Origin: Rhinopomastus cyanomelas
Taxonomy: Eukaryota; Chordata; Aves; Bucerotiformes; Rhinopomastidae
DNA: 64,000 nt
Direction of reading: 5' to 3'
Assembly (NCBI GenBank): GCA_013400115.1
Contig: VXBP01005591.1
Span: 139,255-203,254, forward strand
Part shown: one piece after another, positions 47,751 to 61,100 of the stretch
Layout of the letters: each line of letters begins with the position of its first letter
Numbering within the stretch: position 1 is the first letter of the stretch
The notes under the pieces: generated by a model
What the model saw: the letters and a program-made list of their open reading frames with translations, nothing else
The model's database searches: none
Told to the model about the DNA's origin: nothing
Made by a program: the position numbers and the translations under genes

Positions 47751-49689
47751 GTGTGGGGTCTGGTTTGCTTTTACTTTGTCCAGTTTGCCTGCTACAAAAC
47801 TGAACAAAGCAATAGAAAGGATGAGATATGGACATTGATGCACGGTGATACAGCAAGAGAGAGGTGAGGCAGTGATGACTCATGACCCTTTTAAAAAGTT
47901 AAGCCTGAAAGTATACACAGTACCAATTTCAGATTAATATTAAAGCCACTGGGCTAATTAAAGCAATGCATATGCAAATGTAATTAGGGAGGACATGCAT
48001 GCAAATAATTAAAATTTCATCTAAATAAATATTTCACTAATTCCTTAACAAGGATGACATTTTATCGGGAAGCAATTGCTTAGAGCTGTTTTTAATTGAA
48101 ATGCCAGAAACATTTGAAGAGGAATGTCTTGCTTGTGTCTAAGTTCTACTTTCAAGGTGTAAAGAATGTTAATGCTAAGTCTAGTCATTTAAAAATAAAA
48201 GTGATTAGAAGTTAATTTAAAATGTGCCCAGTTTGGTTACTGTTTTGAAGACTTTCCTTGCTGCTCACTTGCCAAGAATTTTAAAAAATTGAGTCTGTGC
48301 AACTTCTGTGTGACCAAACAGATCTGAGTGTGATACAACAATAGCAAAATCCATAATTTAACTGCAACAGCCTGAAGCTGTTTATTGTTATAGTGTTTAA
48401 TTAGATGAGCTACAAACAAGGAGACAATCTATTTGGTCAACATTCTATACAGTATTGTCTTATGATGGGAAATAAAATCTCTATACCGACCAAGTAATCA
48501 AAATGAAGTTTTTTAAATTGTCCATAGCCTTTGGTGAAATTAAACTTTGTAATGGTGACATTTTATGAAAAGTTTTGACAAAACGACCTTTTTAAAAGTT
48601 AAAAACTACCTGTAAAGAGCAATTCTTCTTGAGAATAGTCAGATGCACTCCTTTCCAAGTGCTGAATTTAGGCAGTTTTATTGGCCGTAGCCACTGGAAA
48701 TTGCAATAGGAACTTGTGTTTTTTTGTTTTTACTCTGTGAAATGTTAGGACTGGTTTGGACCTTCTAGTTCCTCCTTCGCTTCACTTTTGTCTACTGTTC
48801 AAAGACAGGACATAATGTCAATGAGCTAGGCATGGCAGCCCTCTTGCCCTGGGAACGTTGTGACTGGAGAGAGAGTGGTACATCAAGGATCAGCAGAAGG
48901 AAGGTATCATCTGACTTCTATTGTTTGCTGAAATGGAGAGAGATTTCTCCTTGTTTATGGCCAGGATTTTCACACTGGAAATGAGGAACTGGCTTGAACC
49001 ACATGGAACAGGGAATGGGACTTTGAAATGCCAGCTGTTGCTGAGGGCTACTAGTAGAAAAAAGGTAGAAAAATGTGGTAGTTGCTGATTCTGGTTTGTT
49101 TGTCAGTCAAACTGAAGTAACAAAATATTTTACTTGACTAAGAATGATTTTTAGCATTTATCTTGAGTCTCAGAGAACAGTTCATTAGTGTTTGTAACTG
49201 TGCAGCAATTGCAGCTATAGAGTAAGTTAGTAAAAATGATTTACAGTGCTGCGTATTAATTTTTGACTACCAAGTTGTTGTTTCTTCTGGGATTCTTTCT
49301 TCTTTAACGCAATTAGCATTTTTAGACTGAAGGAAGCGTTCTACTCAAGCCATAAATTATTAAGCAACACTAAATAAAAAATCTGAAGTATGCATGTATG
49401 CATTTCTTTATTTTTCTTCAGGCAATTAATTTTTAGTTTAACAATGTCATATATTGGCAGTAACTTTTAGTACAGTGAAGTTGTGTTCTCCATTTTATTG
49501 TCACTTAGTATGTCAACTGTAGGCTATATACACAAGCAAGTGCTTTTGAGCAAGGGTGTTGAATTGGATTATTTAGTGTTTCTGTATGCTTTCCAGAAAA
49601 TAAGCATAAAAGAGGGTGATAAACCTGACTCAAAATAAATCATGCTAAAATGATAATGTATTGCAAGGTTATTTAATAGAGCTTCTGAG
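47751..49689. other. Unique sequence, no gene seen
   Basis: No gene recognised. The left part contains the octamer/TAATTA cluster at 47955-48011. Confidence 0.5.
47955..48011. promoter_or_regulatory. Cluster of octamer and TAATTA motifs
   Basis: Within 57 bases there are two exact POU octamers ATGCAAAT (47972-47979, 47999-48006) and three homeodomain cores TAATTA (47955-47960, 47981-47986, 48006-48011). The flanking 47940-48120 is AT-rich but not simple repeat. Such clusters are common in conserved enhancers of developmental genes. Enhancer function is inference. Confidence 0.35.
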
Positions 49690-49990
49690 TATCAGTCTTG
49701 GAACCAGTATTGTTTAATATTGTCAATAATACTTAGCCATAAAAATACCAATATTCATTTGAAATTCACTGAAGATTCAAAGTAAAGCGTCATCATTATT
49801 AACAGAAGAGATGGATTAAGTTGCTGAGCATGGAGTGTGGAATGATATTAAGAGTGGAAATTTTTTTTTAAATTATTTAAGAACTTTTTTAGACCACTCT
49901 CTCCAAAGAGAGATTTAAATTTCGTAGTACAGAACATAAAATCATGCACTTGGAAACAGAGAAAAAGTATTCTAACTGCCCATCCCTTGG
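49690..49990 (+). mobile_element. Possible ancient CR1-like LINE remnant
   Basis: tcttggaaccagtattgttt followed by aatattgtcaataatactta resembles the CR1 RT motif B region. gaagattcaaagtaaag may be the motif C region and aaaatcatgcacttggaaac the block after it, in the right order and strand. Strongly diverged. Confidence 0.4.
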
Positions 49991-52305
49991 TGGAAGAAAT
50001 AGTTTGAAGTATAAATTGAACTGGTGCACTCTGATGCAACTGTAGGGGAAAGTGGTTGCAGACATAATCACTCAGGATCCCTCCAGTGTAAGTACTGTCA
50101 CCAATTTTGAACCTTTTATGTCTCAGGGTTTCCCAATTTTTTTTTTCCCGTACAAAATATCATGTTAGATGCTAGCAGAGCATTATAATAAACCCTTTGG
50201 AATGAATAGGTTTTGATGCTTCACTCGATCACTTCCCTTTCTGAATATCACTTAGCATTTCATGACTTCAGATTAAATAAATTGAAGTAGTATAGAATTT
50301 TAGATCATGTCGTTTCTGAAAAATTTTTACTGAAGAATAATTAGTACATTCTTTATATCTATTAGATGATAAATATAGTAGTTTGCTTTTGAGAGCAGTA
50401 CCTTACTAATGTTAGTAACTGTCTAGATAATTTTCATCTTGTCTTTCTATATTATATACTACATTCCCTTCTATTTGGAAGGGACTAGAAGTATTAATTG
50501 TAAATGCAAACAGATACCTGAATTAAATGGAAAGGAATAAATATTGCGTAACTATAAATATAGATGAAAATATAAGCATAGTTTTTGGTATATAGTAGTT
50601 TTGGATATAGAAAACTGGAGTATTTGTGACTCAATAGTCACAAGTGAATATTTGCAGACATTAAGAGCTGCTGTCTTATTTAAATGCTACAGAAACGTAC
50701 TGCAGAGTTCAAATAGAACCAACTGCATGTTAATGGAAGAGATTCAGATTGAGTCTTTTTATTAATACATAGTATTACTATGTTTTCTGCAAAAGTTGAG
50801 TGCTGAGAAGTCCTTTTACATCAGCATTTCCATATCAGTGAAAGCAGCTGCAGCCCATGACTGCCAATTCCTGGGCAGTCATGATACTTAGGAGTCAGTG
50901 AATGTGATTGCTGTCCAGAGGAAGGGCAATGAATGACGAGGGGAAAGGTGAAAGTATTCTAGAAACCAGAGACATTCCCACACATGTTTTACTTCAAAAA
51001 ATGACGGGGAGACTTGATATGGTTTAGGATCTCTGCCATGAGTACGCTCCACCCATGTAACTTCAGATTACACATATTACTAGTTCTGTGGTTTGTGATT
51101 TCAGGAAAGCTTATCTGAATGAAAAATAGAAACTGTTTTTAAACTTTCATTCAGATGGAGTTTTTATTCTGTAAAATAATAAGAGTGATTAAAAATAATA
51201 TATCTGAAGTAATTATATTTTTGAACAACCATGTATAATGTGTAGTACTCCATAAAAATATGCCATTTCTTCATGGCTCAAGTTTTTAATGATTTGTAGA
51301 AAAGTGAAAGTCTCATTTCTAGTTTCAAGACTTTTTCTTCAATACAGTTTACTTCTGATTTAGAGAGAAATGGATCACCAAAACTGATAGGCATTTATTT
51401 TATCAGTATTTTTCAGTACTGTCTATTCTGTGCCTAGCATTATCACCAGAATAATCCAATCGTAAGAGTACTCTTTTAACTAGGCCTTTCCCCCCTCAAC
51501 AACAGATTGGTTTTTTAAAAAAAAGAAGTTGTATTATCAGTAGGCTATCAGAGAAAACAATCTTTTTTTGTTACTTCAGAGATACGCAGCAGATCAACTT
51601 CTAAATATAGTAGTTTGTGAGGGAACTGATTTCTTTTTCCAGCTCGCTGTATTGTGTGTGCCTTTTTCATAAAAGTACACTAACCACAACACTCTGGGGA
51701 ATGAACATTAAAAATGTGCTTTAGATAAAGGCTTGTCTTTGTTCCCTGTCTTCGGACCTAAATTCCTGTAAGTTTAGAGGTCTGTAGCTAAATCATTTCT
51801 GTAAACCACACAAACATCATAAAATTTTCCTGTGTGTTTAAGTGCTTGTCAGAGGGATCCATAAGCATGTGTGAAATCAGATGATAATAACAAAAGCCTG
51901 TACACCAAAATGCTGCTTTCTTGATTCCTTTCAGGTTTCTTGCTGAGTGTACCTTTTTTCCCCCTACAGTCACTTTCAGTTCTTATCTTCTCTTCAGTCA
52001 CAGAATCATTAGGTCACTGGAGTTAAATGTGGTGCTGATTGCTGATGTGTCTTAGCCCCCAGGCATATTGTCATTATTAACCTTACACCCTTAATATCTT
52101 AAGGTAGTCCTGCTTGTAAGTCTGGTTTGTCTCATGATGTCTAATGTCCTAGGCTAGCAGATGCACTCAGCTAAGGCATGAATTTGAAATTCTATTCACT
52201 GAGTCCAGAGGGCCAACACAAACATTTTTGGTTAAGAGATTTAATTTGCCTATCTATTCCTTCCTTGAAAATTCTTGATGGTTCTGTTTCTTTCTCTGCT
52301 TCAAG
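49991..52305. other. Unique sequence, no gene seen
   Basis: No gene recognised. A short tcacagaatcattagg at 51998-52013 resembles a reversed CR1 tip, but CR1 sequence does not follow it. Confidence 0.5.
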
Positions 52306-52555
52306 AAAGAGAAATCTCATCTGCCCATGCTGAAAAATCAGTCCTTTCCTTTCCCTCTGACTTGACCATTTCCCAGGGCTGTGGATCTTCTTTTGTTCTG
52401 GCATTAGCTGTCGATGACCAATCTCATAACCTTTCGCTGTGGAGATGTTCACAGAGGACAACCAGCTGCCTACTACCCTGCCGTTCTACTTTTGCTCTCT
52501 TCTATGTACCAAATCAGGAAATCTGTGAAAGGATGCTTTCAGAAGCAGGAGAAGG
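52306..52555 (+). other. Candidate exon bounded by strong splice signals
   Basis: A 250-base segment preceded by a long pyrimidine tract ending ctttctctgcttcaag (AG at 52304-52305) and followed by GTAAGT at 52556-52561, a perfect donor consensus. One frame is open across all of it (the frame running 52275-52559), entering at phase 1 and leaving at phase 2. The translation (EREISSAHAEKSVLSF at the start, EICERMLSEAGEG at the end) matches no family I know and contains eight Cys or Trp residues in its middle part. It could be a coding exon, a noncoding exon or coincidence. No neighbouring exon was found, so I place low confidence on it. Confidence 0.25.
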
Positions 52556-54907
52556 GTAAGTGGCTTATAAATGTATACACTAAAAAATGAATAGAAAACT
52601 CTTAAAGTTTCACGGAAGACTTCTGCCATCAAACTGTAATGATCTATTATGGGTGATAACTTTGTAGTTTCTTTGATGCACAATATTCACTCTACATATT
52701 TAAGAAAGTAGTAGTGGATTGGACCCTACAGTTCCTCACTCTGGTTCACGCTGAACCTAGAGTAGGGTTTCCAAACTGAGCAGGAAAGGGACCCATCTAT
52801 GATTAGCTGTTTGGTGCTGGTGGAATGGAGAGTTAATGTTGATTCTAAGACTGGTGTGTTGTGTGCTGATTTGTCTCATGGGAAATGAAAATTTGGTTAT
52901 TTGAATTCCACGTGGCTTTGAGATTTTGTGGGGGTTTTTGTTTGGTTTTGTTGTTTCAGTTTGCTTTTCTTTTTCTTTTTTATTGTCATTGGTCCATGTA
53001 GGGTTAGTGATGAAGTTATGACACACTTATGAGAAAGAGATTTGCTGAATAGTAAGATACTCACTTGGGACTCTGTGGATCAGAGGTAACATAGCAACAC
53101 AAATAAAAGGCAGACTCCTTATAAACAAGTAGAAAAAGTGTAGTCTATGGTTGTTGGATTAATTATACACTGCAGACATGGTCACAGAGTTTACACAGCT
53201 GTGTAAGAAGATAAGAGTTAGACTGGAATTGTAATAGAATGATTGAAAATATTCAGCAGTTATTATCTGACAGGGCAGCAAGTGTGTTTATAATCATTTG
53301 GTCTGCAAAAAATTTCCGGACTTTTGGGTTAGAAACCTCTGTTTCCAGCCTGGTTTGTTTATTCATACTGATAGCTCTCTTTTTTCAGAGCTGCAGCACT
53401 TTCGTTACTGTTTTTGTGTAATTTGTGTTTGGAAGGAGCCTGGATAGCTCCTTCGAGTGGGTGAACTTTAAATCAGGATCCAAAGCAGGACTGCTCTGTC
53501 TGTCCTGGGTGTGATTTCAAACACTGATAGGTCATCAGTCTAACACAAATCTAAATCTGGATTTTTGTTTTTCAGTTGCTGAACAGTACCCAGCTTAGAC
53601 TTTGATTATGTAATTATGCATTAAATTTACTGCTCCTTACAGAACAAGTCCTCATTAAAAAGTGCATTTGGTATCTTGTAAATCAAAATGTGGTGAAGAC
53701 ATTTTATTTTTGATTTTTAGCTGTGTCTGGGATGGGTATTTGTGTATTAAATAATAGATAAGGTGAACAAAGGTGACTTTATCCAGTCAATTTTCTGTTG
53801 TTCTAATAAATTACAGTATTATTTGGACAATACTTGAATACACTCAAGACAAACACATGAATACATACTAAAAGTGAATGAAATATTTATGGTTTTAGAA
53901 TTAGAGATAAAAAACCTTCCTTGGAAAAACTTCATTGTTACTGATTGAAGACACCCACATATATTAGGAGATGCTCTGTCATCTGATCTCATCTTTCATT
54001 TCTATTTCACAGACTGTGTGAAAAATGCCAGATGTATAAAACTGAACTTGATCAATATCTGAGCAAACTCCTCAGTTAAATTACCTTATTAATAATGTTC
54101 TGTTATTCAGTGTTCCACCGAAGCATCTTAAAGCCTGCAGATTTACAGAGGTACATGTAAGCATGCATTTTATCTAGATGCTCTTTTTTTCCTCATAAAA
54201 ATAAGCCCTCTCTGGGTCCATAAAGTCCTCACGAGTTTTATTAATCTTGAACAAACTGTGAATAAGAGCCAATGCTGTTGTTTCTGGCACTTCTGCCTAA
54301 AACCAGAAACAATATTGCAAAATCTAGCTTTTTCTTGTTTCTACATATATTGTTATTCTTGCCTCCAGAGAAGCACAGTAAATGTGACTGCAATTACCGT
54401 GTCGGGCTCGGGTATTGGTCTCTACTGCATCGGTTTCTGAATTTATAACTGTTAGCCTTGTAGGATAATGCTCAATATTATATGAGGAGAGGACTGTGAT
54501 AGTCTCATTATATTAGTACGTCCAGCCTCCCGATGGAAACCAATTACACTTTTCTCCTTCCTGTGATGTTGAGGTGGGTTTTCCCCCCAGTGTCTGAGGC
54601 TCTGCAAAATCTTGTTGCTGAAGAGCACTTGCACCGAGAAGGACTGGTCCTATAATCTCTCATTCTGCCATTTAAATACAAGTTTCTTGCAGAGTTTACA
54701 GCAGAGTCAGAAGTGTAGGGTAGATCTTGCTAAGAGCAAGGTCTCCTTTTCCTAGTGGAAGGTGAACTCAATTTACGTGCTGTCTGTTCTACATCACTTT
54801 TGTAACCATTCTTTGAACTGATGACATAGTAGGGTTTGGCAGTGCTTTTGAGAACTGCCGACTTCTCAATAAGAAAATCTAAAAGTGTTTACCACCTCAA
54901 TTATTTT
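52556..54907. other. Unique sequence, no gene seen
   Basis: No gene or transposon recognised. A T/G-rich tract at about 52926-52965 is the reverse-strand counterpart of the A/C-rich tracts elsewhere. Confidence 0.5.
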
Positions 54908-54930
54908 GTGTGTGTGTGTGTATGTGTGTT
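54908..54930. repeat. (TG)n microsatellite, interrupted
   Basis: About eleven TG units with one TA interruption. Confidence 0.95.
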
Positions 54931-55735
54931 CCCACAGTGTCCACCTATAAACTGATGCTTATGTTAAGGCTAGAGTCACTTTTTAGACAAATAAACAAGT
55001 GTTAATGTCTTACAGATTTGTAATAAAAAGGTTTGGTGTTTTGCAACAGAAGGAGCTTTATCTACTACTAAAATAGTTCCTTCATGCAATATAGGTTGTT
55101 TTGGTGGAATGATAATCATTCTTGTCAATCATTAGTTGAGAAAAAGCTATGCAGAGGACACCTGACATCTACTTTCACATCTGTTTCACTGTGTAAACAT
55201 TTCACTAATTAGTACAAGAGGTATTTGCCACTAGGACACTTTTTCATTTCAAATCAGTGTCAGCATAGTTACATTTATATTGTAAATGTGAAAGAAGTGA
55301 TAAGATCTGAATTTTGCCCTCCTTTTTAAAATTCAATTTACAACTTCTGCATTGAAATTGAGACCATTGAACTTAATGTGCTTGGAAACTGTGTGACTAA
55401 AACCACATAAAAATGACTGAATATATAATGTACTCTTCCTAGAGAACAATAATCACTAATCAATTAAGTCTAATTTAAAACACATTTTAGTAAATATTGT
55501 GAATATTAAGGGTCACAGTGTCCCACTGATCCTTAACAGCTGTGAAAAGAGATGTCATATGGACAGGACAGACACAAACCAGTACCTGGTAATGCAGAAG
55601 TTTTACAGGCTTTCCCTTATTTTTGGTCATTTTGTCTGTTTCAAGAGCTGTACACGTGAATCTTTATGTTATGACAGTCATAGGTGGCTTTTTTGCATAA
55701 AAGTGCAGATGAGTGCAAAAAAAAGAATAAACAAC
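54931..55735. other. Unique sequence, no gene seen
   Basis: No gene recognised. Confidence 0.5.
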
Positions 55736-55840
55736 TCACAACCAAGCACAAAACCAACCAAACTAAAACAAGCCCCAAACCAAAATAAACCCCAAATCAA
55801 ACAATAAACCCCCAATCAAACAATAAACCCCCAAACACCC
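55736..55840. repeat. A/C-rich tract with short tandem repeat
   Basis: About 100 bases of A/C-rich sequence, the longest such tract in the window. Its right end holds two tandem units of 20 and 19 bases (55790-55809, 55810-55828), each a version of ccccaaatcaaacaataaac, with the start of a third. Strand-asymmetric like the other A/C tracts. Confidence 0.85.
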
Positions 55841-55846
55841 TTCCTC

Positions 55847-55870
55847 CACTTGGATTTCAAAATCCAAGTG
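55847..55870. repeat. 11-bp perfect inverted repeat with 2-base loop
   Basis: cacttggattt (55847-55857) is followed after two bases by its exact reverse complement (55860-55870), just right of the A/C-rich tract. It could form a cruciform or hairpin. No T-run terminator or other context is present. Confidence 0.85.
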
Positions 55871-57907
55871 AAATCCACCATGGTTTGACTGCATTCTCTT
55901 AACACAATGCAAGTTAATTGTCAAGAGTAAAGTCCCAATTTGTTCATCTTTTGGTTCAGTACGCTTTGGAATCACAAGTGTGTAAACCTTGAACTGATGT
56001 CTAGCCTGAGTGTGGTGACTACCACTTTAACTTTCTGAGTAGCAAGAATTTACATCAAGTCCACATGTCTTTAACATGTGTTTTCCTCCGTGCATCTGTG
56101 CAGCAGCCTCTTTCTGTTACCAACACTGCCTGCAATATTGTGGTGATTGTGATTTTGTTCACTGAAAATGGAAAAATGCAGAAAATTTGGAGTCAAGACT
56201 CAGAGCCTGCACATGTATACATAAAGCAGAGCTATGTTAGCCAGGATCCAGCACTGCTCATGCAATTAAAACGATAGTTTTCAAAGAACTTTAACTCTGC
56301 CAGCTTCAGATGCTGTCTAATATAACTTAAATCAATAACATGATTATTAAATCACTTTAATAGTGATGATGAGCCTTATTAAAGCTGCAATGACTTCAGC
56401 TTCCATTAAATAAAAACTGGATTTTAAATATTTAGCAATTATGAGGACTCTGGAGCAGAAGCCATTAATAAATAAGGAAAATACGATTTAGTGTGTACTG
56501 TTGTGAAGCAAAATTCTGTGTGATGCTCAATGAGTGTTGAATTCAAGGACACATTTTTCTATTGAGGTTTTCAGGAGGATTACTTGGGAAAAAGGAAGGC
56601 AGGAATTTCCTCCTGAGGGCTGTGCTGAATTAGAAGAGCAGCTCACACGTAACAATGGAAACCAGATTCTTGCACATCACACAATTATCTTGACTAAAAC
56701 CTTGCAACAAATTACCCTGGGTTTTACAATTCTCATGGGATCTAACATATAGATAACACAGCTGTTGGCAGTAGATAAAACTGGAAGGTTACTAGCAATT
56801 TAAACACATAAATATTAAAGAAAATAACACCCTTGTGCAGATTTTCATTTTGCACATGATGAATTGTTTCACAGCTTTATTTAGTTTTATGATTCAGCAT
56901 GTAATGCATTTTAAAGGGGAAAAGTATTGAAAACACTCAAACCTGTCATTTTGGGTCAACTGACAGCTAGGGTTGTTGGACCTGTGTAAGGTCTGGGAAT
57001 TAGTTGTGACTTATAACAGAGACTGGCAATTTGATCACTAAGGAAAAAAATTAATTGAAATTTGCCTGATTATGTTTCAGGTAAAGCCACTATTTCCAGT
57101 TGTCTGCAACCTTAAAAAGGCATTGATGCATTGTGTTGCAATTGTTTTCCCTTCAGAGAAGAATTTTAGCAATTAATAAGGTTTTGAAATCTCATTTACC
57201 CCAACCCTAAATGCTGTAGCAGAACTTGTGTTGCTACAGTGAGCCTGGAATATAGTTGCCTTGGGAAAATAAAACTTAGAACTGGAGTTTCCAGAATGTG
57301 GAAATTCCTAAAGGTGAAATGAATTTTCAAAAGAGTACTTTGCAAACCTTCCAACAGTTTCCAGCTTCTTGATAGCTAAAGACGTTTGAATTAGCTACCA
57401 ATGCTTATTTATTCAGAATGAATGTTTTTGTGAACTAATTGCAGAATTATGACTGGAATTGCTTGTCCTGTGTATCATACTGGCTACTTGGTTTAGTGAT
57501 TACAAAAAAGACTGAAACAAAGTAAGAAAAGGGAGTCTTTCTGCACAAAAGTAGTTCTGCCATAATTCTCCTACAAGGTCCTGATAAGTGTTTGACAGGG
57601 GTTTTTTCTCCATTTAAATGGATGGCATTCTTTTGAGACTGATATTAAGAACAGATGGACATTCCCATCATTCTCATCTCCTGTCTGTTCTAGACTAAAG
57701 GTGTATGTGGTCAATGCAATTCTTGAATTCTACTTTCCTTCCTAATTTTTGAGGAGTTTCAATAGGACAGTAGCTCAATATCTGGTTTACATGCTTCTTT
57801 CTTTCCTCCTTTTCCCATGAGTGAAACCTGACAATAATTATTTGTTTTAAATTTGATCTCCTTAACTTGCTGTTTACCTTTGAAAGGCTTTTAAAATCTC
57901 CTAGTGA
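55871..57907. other. Unique sequence, no gene seen
   Basis: No gene recognised. The AT-rich part at 56290-56480 has several TTAATA/ATTAAA motifs and could be regulatory, without proof. Confidence 0.45.
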
Positions 57908-58126
57908 TGCTCCACAACTGGAGATGTGACCGTACACCCAACTTGCCGTAATAGTGCCACTGAAGGTTACAGAGCAACTTTTTGTCTACAGCGACATTAT
58001 TCCAGATGTACAGTGCACGAGTCTCAATATGATGCTTGTTACAATCATGTCATGGAACAGATGAACAGAGGTAGAATGAGTGATTGCATAGAACTTGGAG
58101 ATTATGGGACAAGAGCCCTTGAATAA
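57908..58126 (+). other. Cysteine-rich open frame, unassigned
   Basis: A plus-strand frame of 72 codons between stops (57905 and 58124), with no ATG near its start. It holds six cysteines at irregular spacing, including CRNSATEGYRATFC and YSRCTVHESQYDAC, and reads more protein-like than the other short frames around it. No good acceptor precedes it. A weak donor-like agag/gtagaa lies at 58070-58076. I do not recognise a family. It may be a decayed exon, a retrocopy fragment or chance. Confidence 0.15.
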
Positions 58127-61100
58127 GACAGTTTAACACAACCTCTATTTTGTGCCATTTCCTTGAGCTCTGCGATTCCCTGTCAACCTGTTCATCTTCT
58201 CAGTCATTGAAAAAACTCTCTTCTACATTGATTTAATATTTTGACACAATTATCAGTGCATTAGCTCACAACCTTCTGTTTGGCCACAAATTATTTTTTA
58301 TTATACAAGAATAGCACAATATTTTTCAGAGGAAGCATGAGTCAATTCTGTGGGTTTTCTTTCCCCAATATGTTTTACTACCAAGAACTGTGGTTTTTCT
58401 TCACATTTAATTTGCCTCTTCTATCCCCAAAATGTACCTGTCTTTTCTGAAGCTCTTCTTGCCTTGGAAGAACCTAGATTATTATGAAATGTGAAAGTGG
58501 ATAAATGCTCCTAGCAAGTTAAGATGATAATTCTGATAGCAGTAGTGGTAGCCTCAGTTTTGACAGCTGAAAAATAAATCTGCAGCTGGAGACATCTTAG
58601 AAATTCAGTCTGCCTGACAGTGACTGAACTGAAGTGGGCTACTGGGATGCAGCTGGTGTGGAAAAATATTCTGTAGTTGACATACAAGCTTGGAATTTTG
58701 TAAAAAATGTATAGATTTAAAATATATTTTTAAATATTGAAAAAAATATTTTCTGATGAGAGAAGAGTGAGACCTATAGTAGTGAAGCAGAATAGTACAG
58801 TATCATGCACTTGGTACAGAAGCTAGATCCCAGTCTTCAGTTTTATTCCAGACTTGGTTTGTTTTATCCCGTATGTTCAGACTGCAAAGAAAGTAATCGC
58901 TTACCAAAGCTCCTGCTGAGCCAAACACTTACCGTTAGCCAACATCTACTTTATTCTGGCCTGAGGTTTTGCAACTACAGTTTTGCTGAGTTTCAAACTG
59001 TGTTCTCTGAAAGCACAAGAATTTCAGCTGAAGATGTCAGCAGACTTCCTAAATCACCTTTTTGCCTGCAGAGTCCCATTTATCTTCTGGTGATCTCTGA
59101 CTGCAGTTCTGTGCAAGGGTGGGCTGCAACTGATCTTTCCATTGGCACTGGGTAACTATCGGAACACATTGCTTGATATAGTCCAGAAACCTCCTTTATA
59201 AAACATCTTGTAGGGAGGTGGAATCTGGACATGAACCATTATTTCAGAGAGGCTGTGTCTGGGATAGAAAGGCAGCACAAAACAGAAAACCTTGCACATC
59301 TTGATCCCAACTTAAAAGGGCTGAAATACAAGCAAAAGTCTCTGCTTTGATTTCAGTTTTAATGAGTTGATAAGAATAACCTTATGTTTGTGTAGCTTTT
59401 TCTTGAGCTTAATTTTCATCATGTTTATGCAATTCAAAAGAGCCTCCCTAATTTAGAAAGTTCATAAATGCTACTAGTGTCCTGCATGTCAGAATCTCTA
59501 AAGTCAGACTGACTTTTCTTTTCTGTCTGTGTCACTTTCATGCTAGTTTTATGGCCATGATACCTGTGGGCCTCGTGGTAAATACACACATACAGCAAAG
59601 CATCTTCTCTCCTAGCTTATTTTAACTCCTCACACATTTAAATGCTTTATTTCATTTGAGGGCTGAGATATTTGTCCTATACATGTAGTGAATGAAGAGT
59701 AGACATTACTCTACACTTTACACTTCCTGTTATCTGTGAACAAAAATTTCAAGTCTGAAATTAAACTGGCCTCCATCGTGAGAGTTGCTGCATCTTTATG
59801 ATGATGAAAGGTATTCAAATAAGGAGGACTGAATAAAAACAAAGTAGTAGTGGGTGAAAAGAAATATTTTTAGTGTACGTGCTTAGTTTAGTTATGCTAC
59901 ACACTGCACGGTGCTGTGCCCAGCTGCTGCTGAATTTTCTCATTGTTAGGGCCAAATTATAACTATGAAGCCGACTAGATCACATTGGCATATTTGAGGC
60001 TGCTTCTGTACAGTGTGTTATCAGCTCTAGTGAACAAAATAAATTAATGTTCATGTTTTACTGAATCGTGAGGCAAAAAGCATGTGTCTTTGTGTTTTAC
60101 TTAGGAGTACTTTTGTGTTTAGTTGGGTTTTTTTCCTACCCTTGGAGTTATTTGTAAGAAAGTTGACATGGGATGAAAGACATGTGAAAGATGGTATATT
60201 CAAAATGTTTAAGAGAACTTAAATTATGACAATCATCTAGCATGCCAAATTTAATTTGGGACACAACTGTATATAATTAAAATACAGTACTAGTGGGGGT
60301 TGACCTCATATTATTACTCCTGCATGATTTAGTAAATTAGCAGGTAAAAATGTACCACTACTCCTTTCCCTGTGAAATGAAAATCTGACCTACTTTTTTG
60401 TAAGTTAAGTTCTAGTTGTGAAAGCAAATTAAAAATACCTTTGATGAGCCGAAGATTTATCTGAGATTTAGTAATTTCTTACAAATGTGGAAATCTATAT
60501 TAACACTTGCAAGCAAAGAAAATACCTATTTGAACAGAAATAGCTTTTGCTTCCATTTAAAATGAGATATTACCTACTCAAGAATTGCCTCTGCATATTA
60601 GACTCTTCCAACATAGAGTTTTGAAGAACATAATTTTATTAATACAGTGAAGAATCCATGTCAATGGTGCAGGAAGTTTTTTTAATGATGGGCAGGTGTG
60701 TCTCAAAGTAGAGCAAGGTAACCGTAGTCTCTGTTGTCATGGGAACTCTGTTTTGGACGGACTGAGTAAAGTGAGGACATCTGATGCTTAGGTTATGTCA
60801 GTATGGTCAACAATGCTCCATTGTTTCTCCTAGGAAACTGGTGTTTGAGATAGCTCTTCTTTTAAAATGCTTAAGCACACAGTAATAAGAAATTAAAAAA
60901 AAAAATAAGTGTTGGAAAGTGCACGCCCTTCCTCTGCAGTGTCTTTGTGTGTGATAACGAGCATTACTACAAGGCTTGATATTCCTACATGCACTCCAAG
61001 CATGCATATATGTAGAAGTTGAGTATAATGAACTGGCATATTGTCTTCTGATCTGTAACTACTGCTGAGATACTGTGAGTCCTCTGCTGTCACCAAGCTG

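Noticed and set aside
51998..52013. CR1-like tip tcacagaatcattagg
   Set aside because: The sequence following it does not continue as antisense CR1.
58805..59155. 116-codon plus-strand frame
   Set aside because: No motif, no good splice context, and one of several frames of this length expected by chance.
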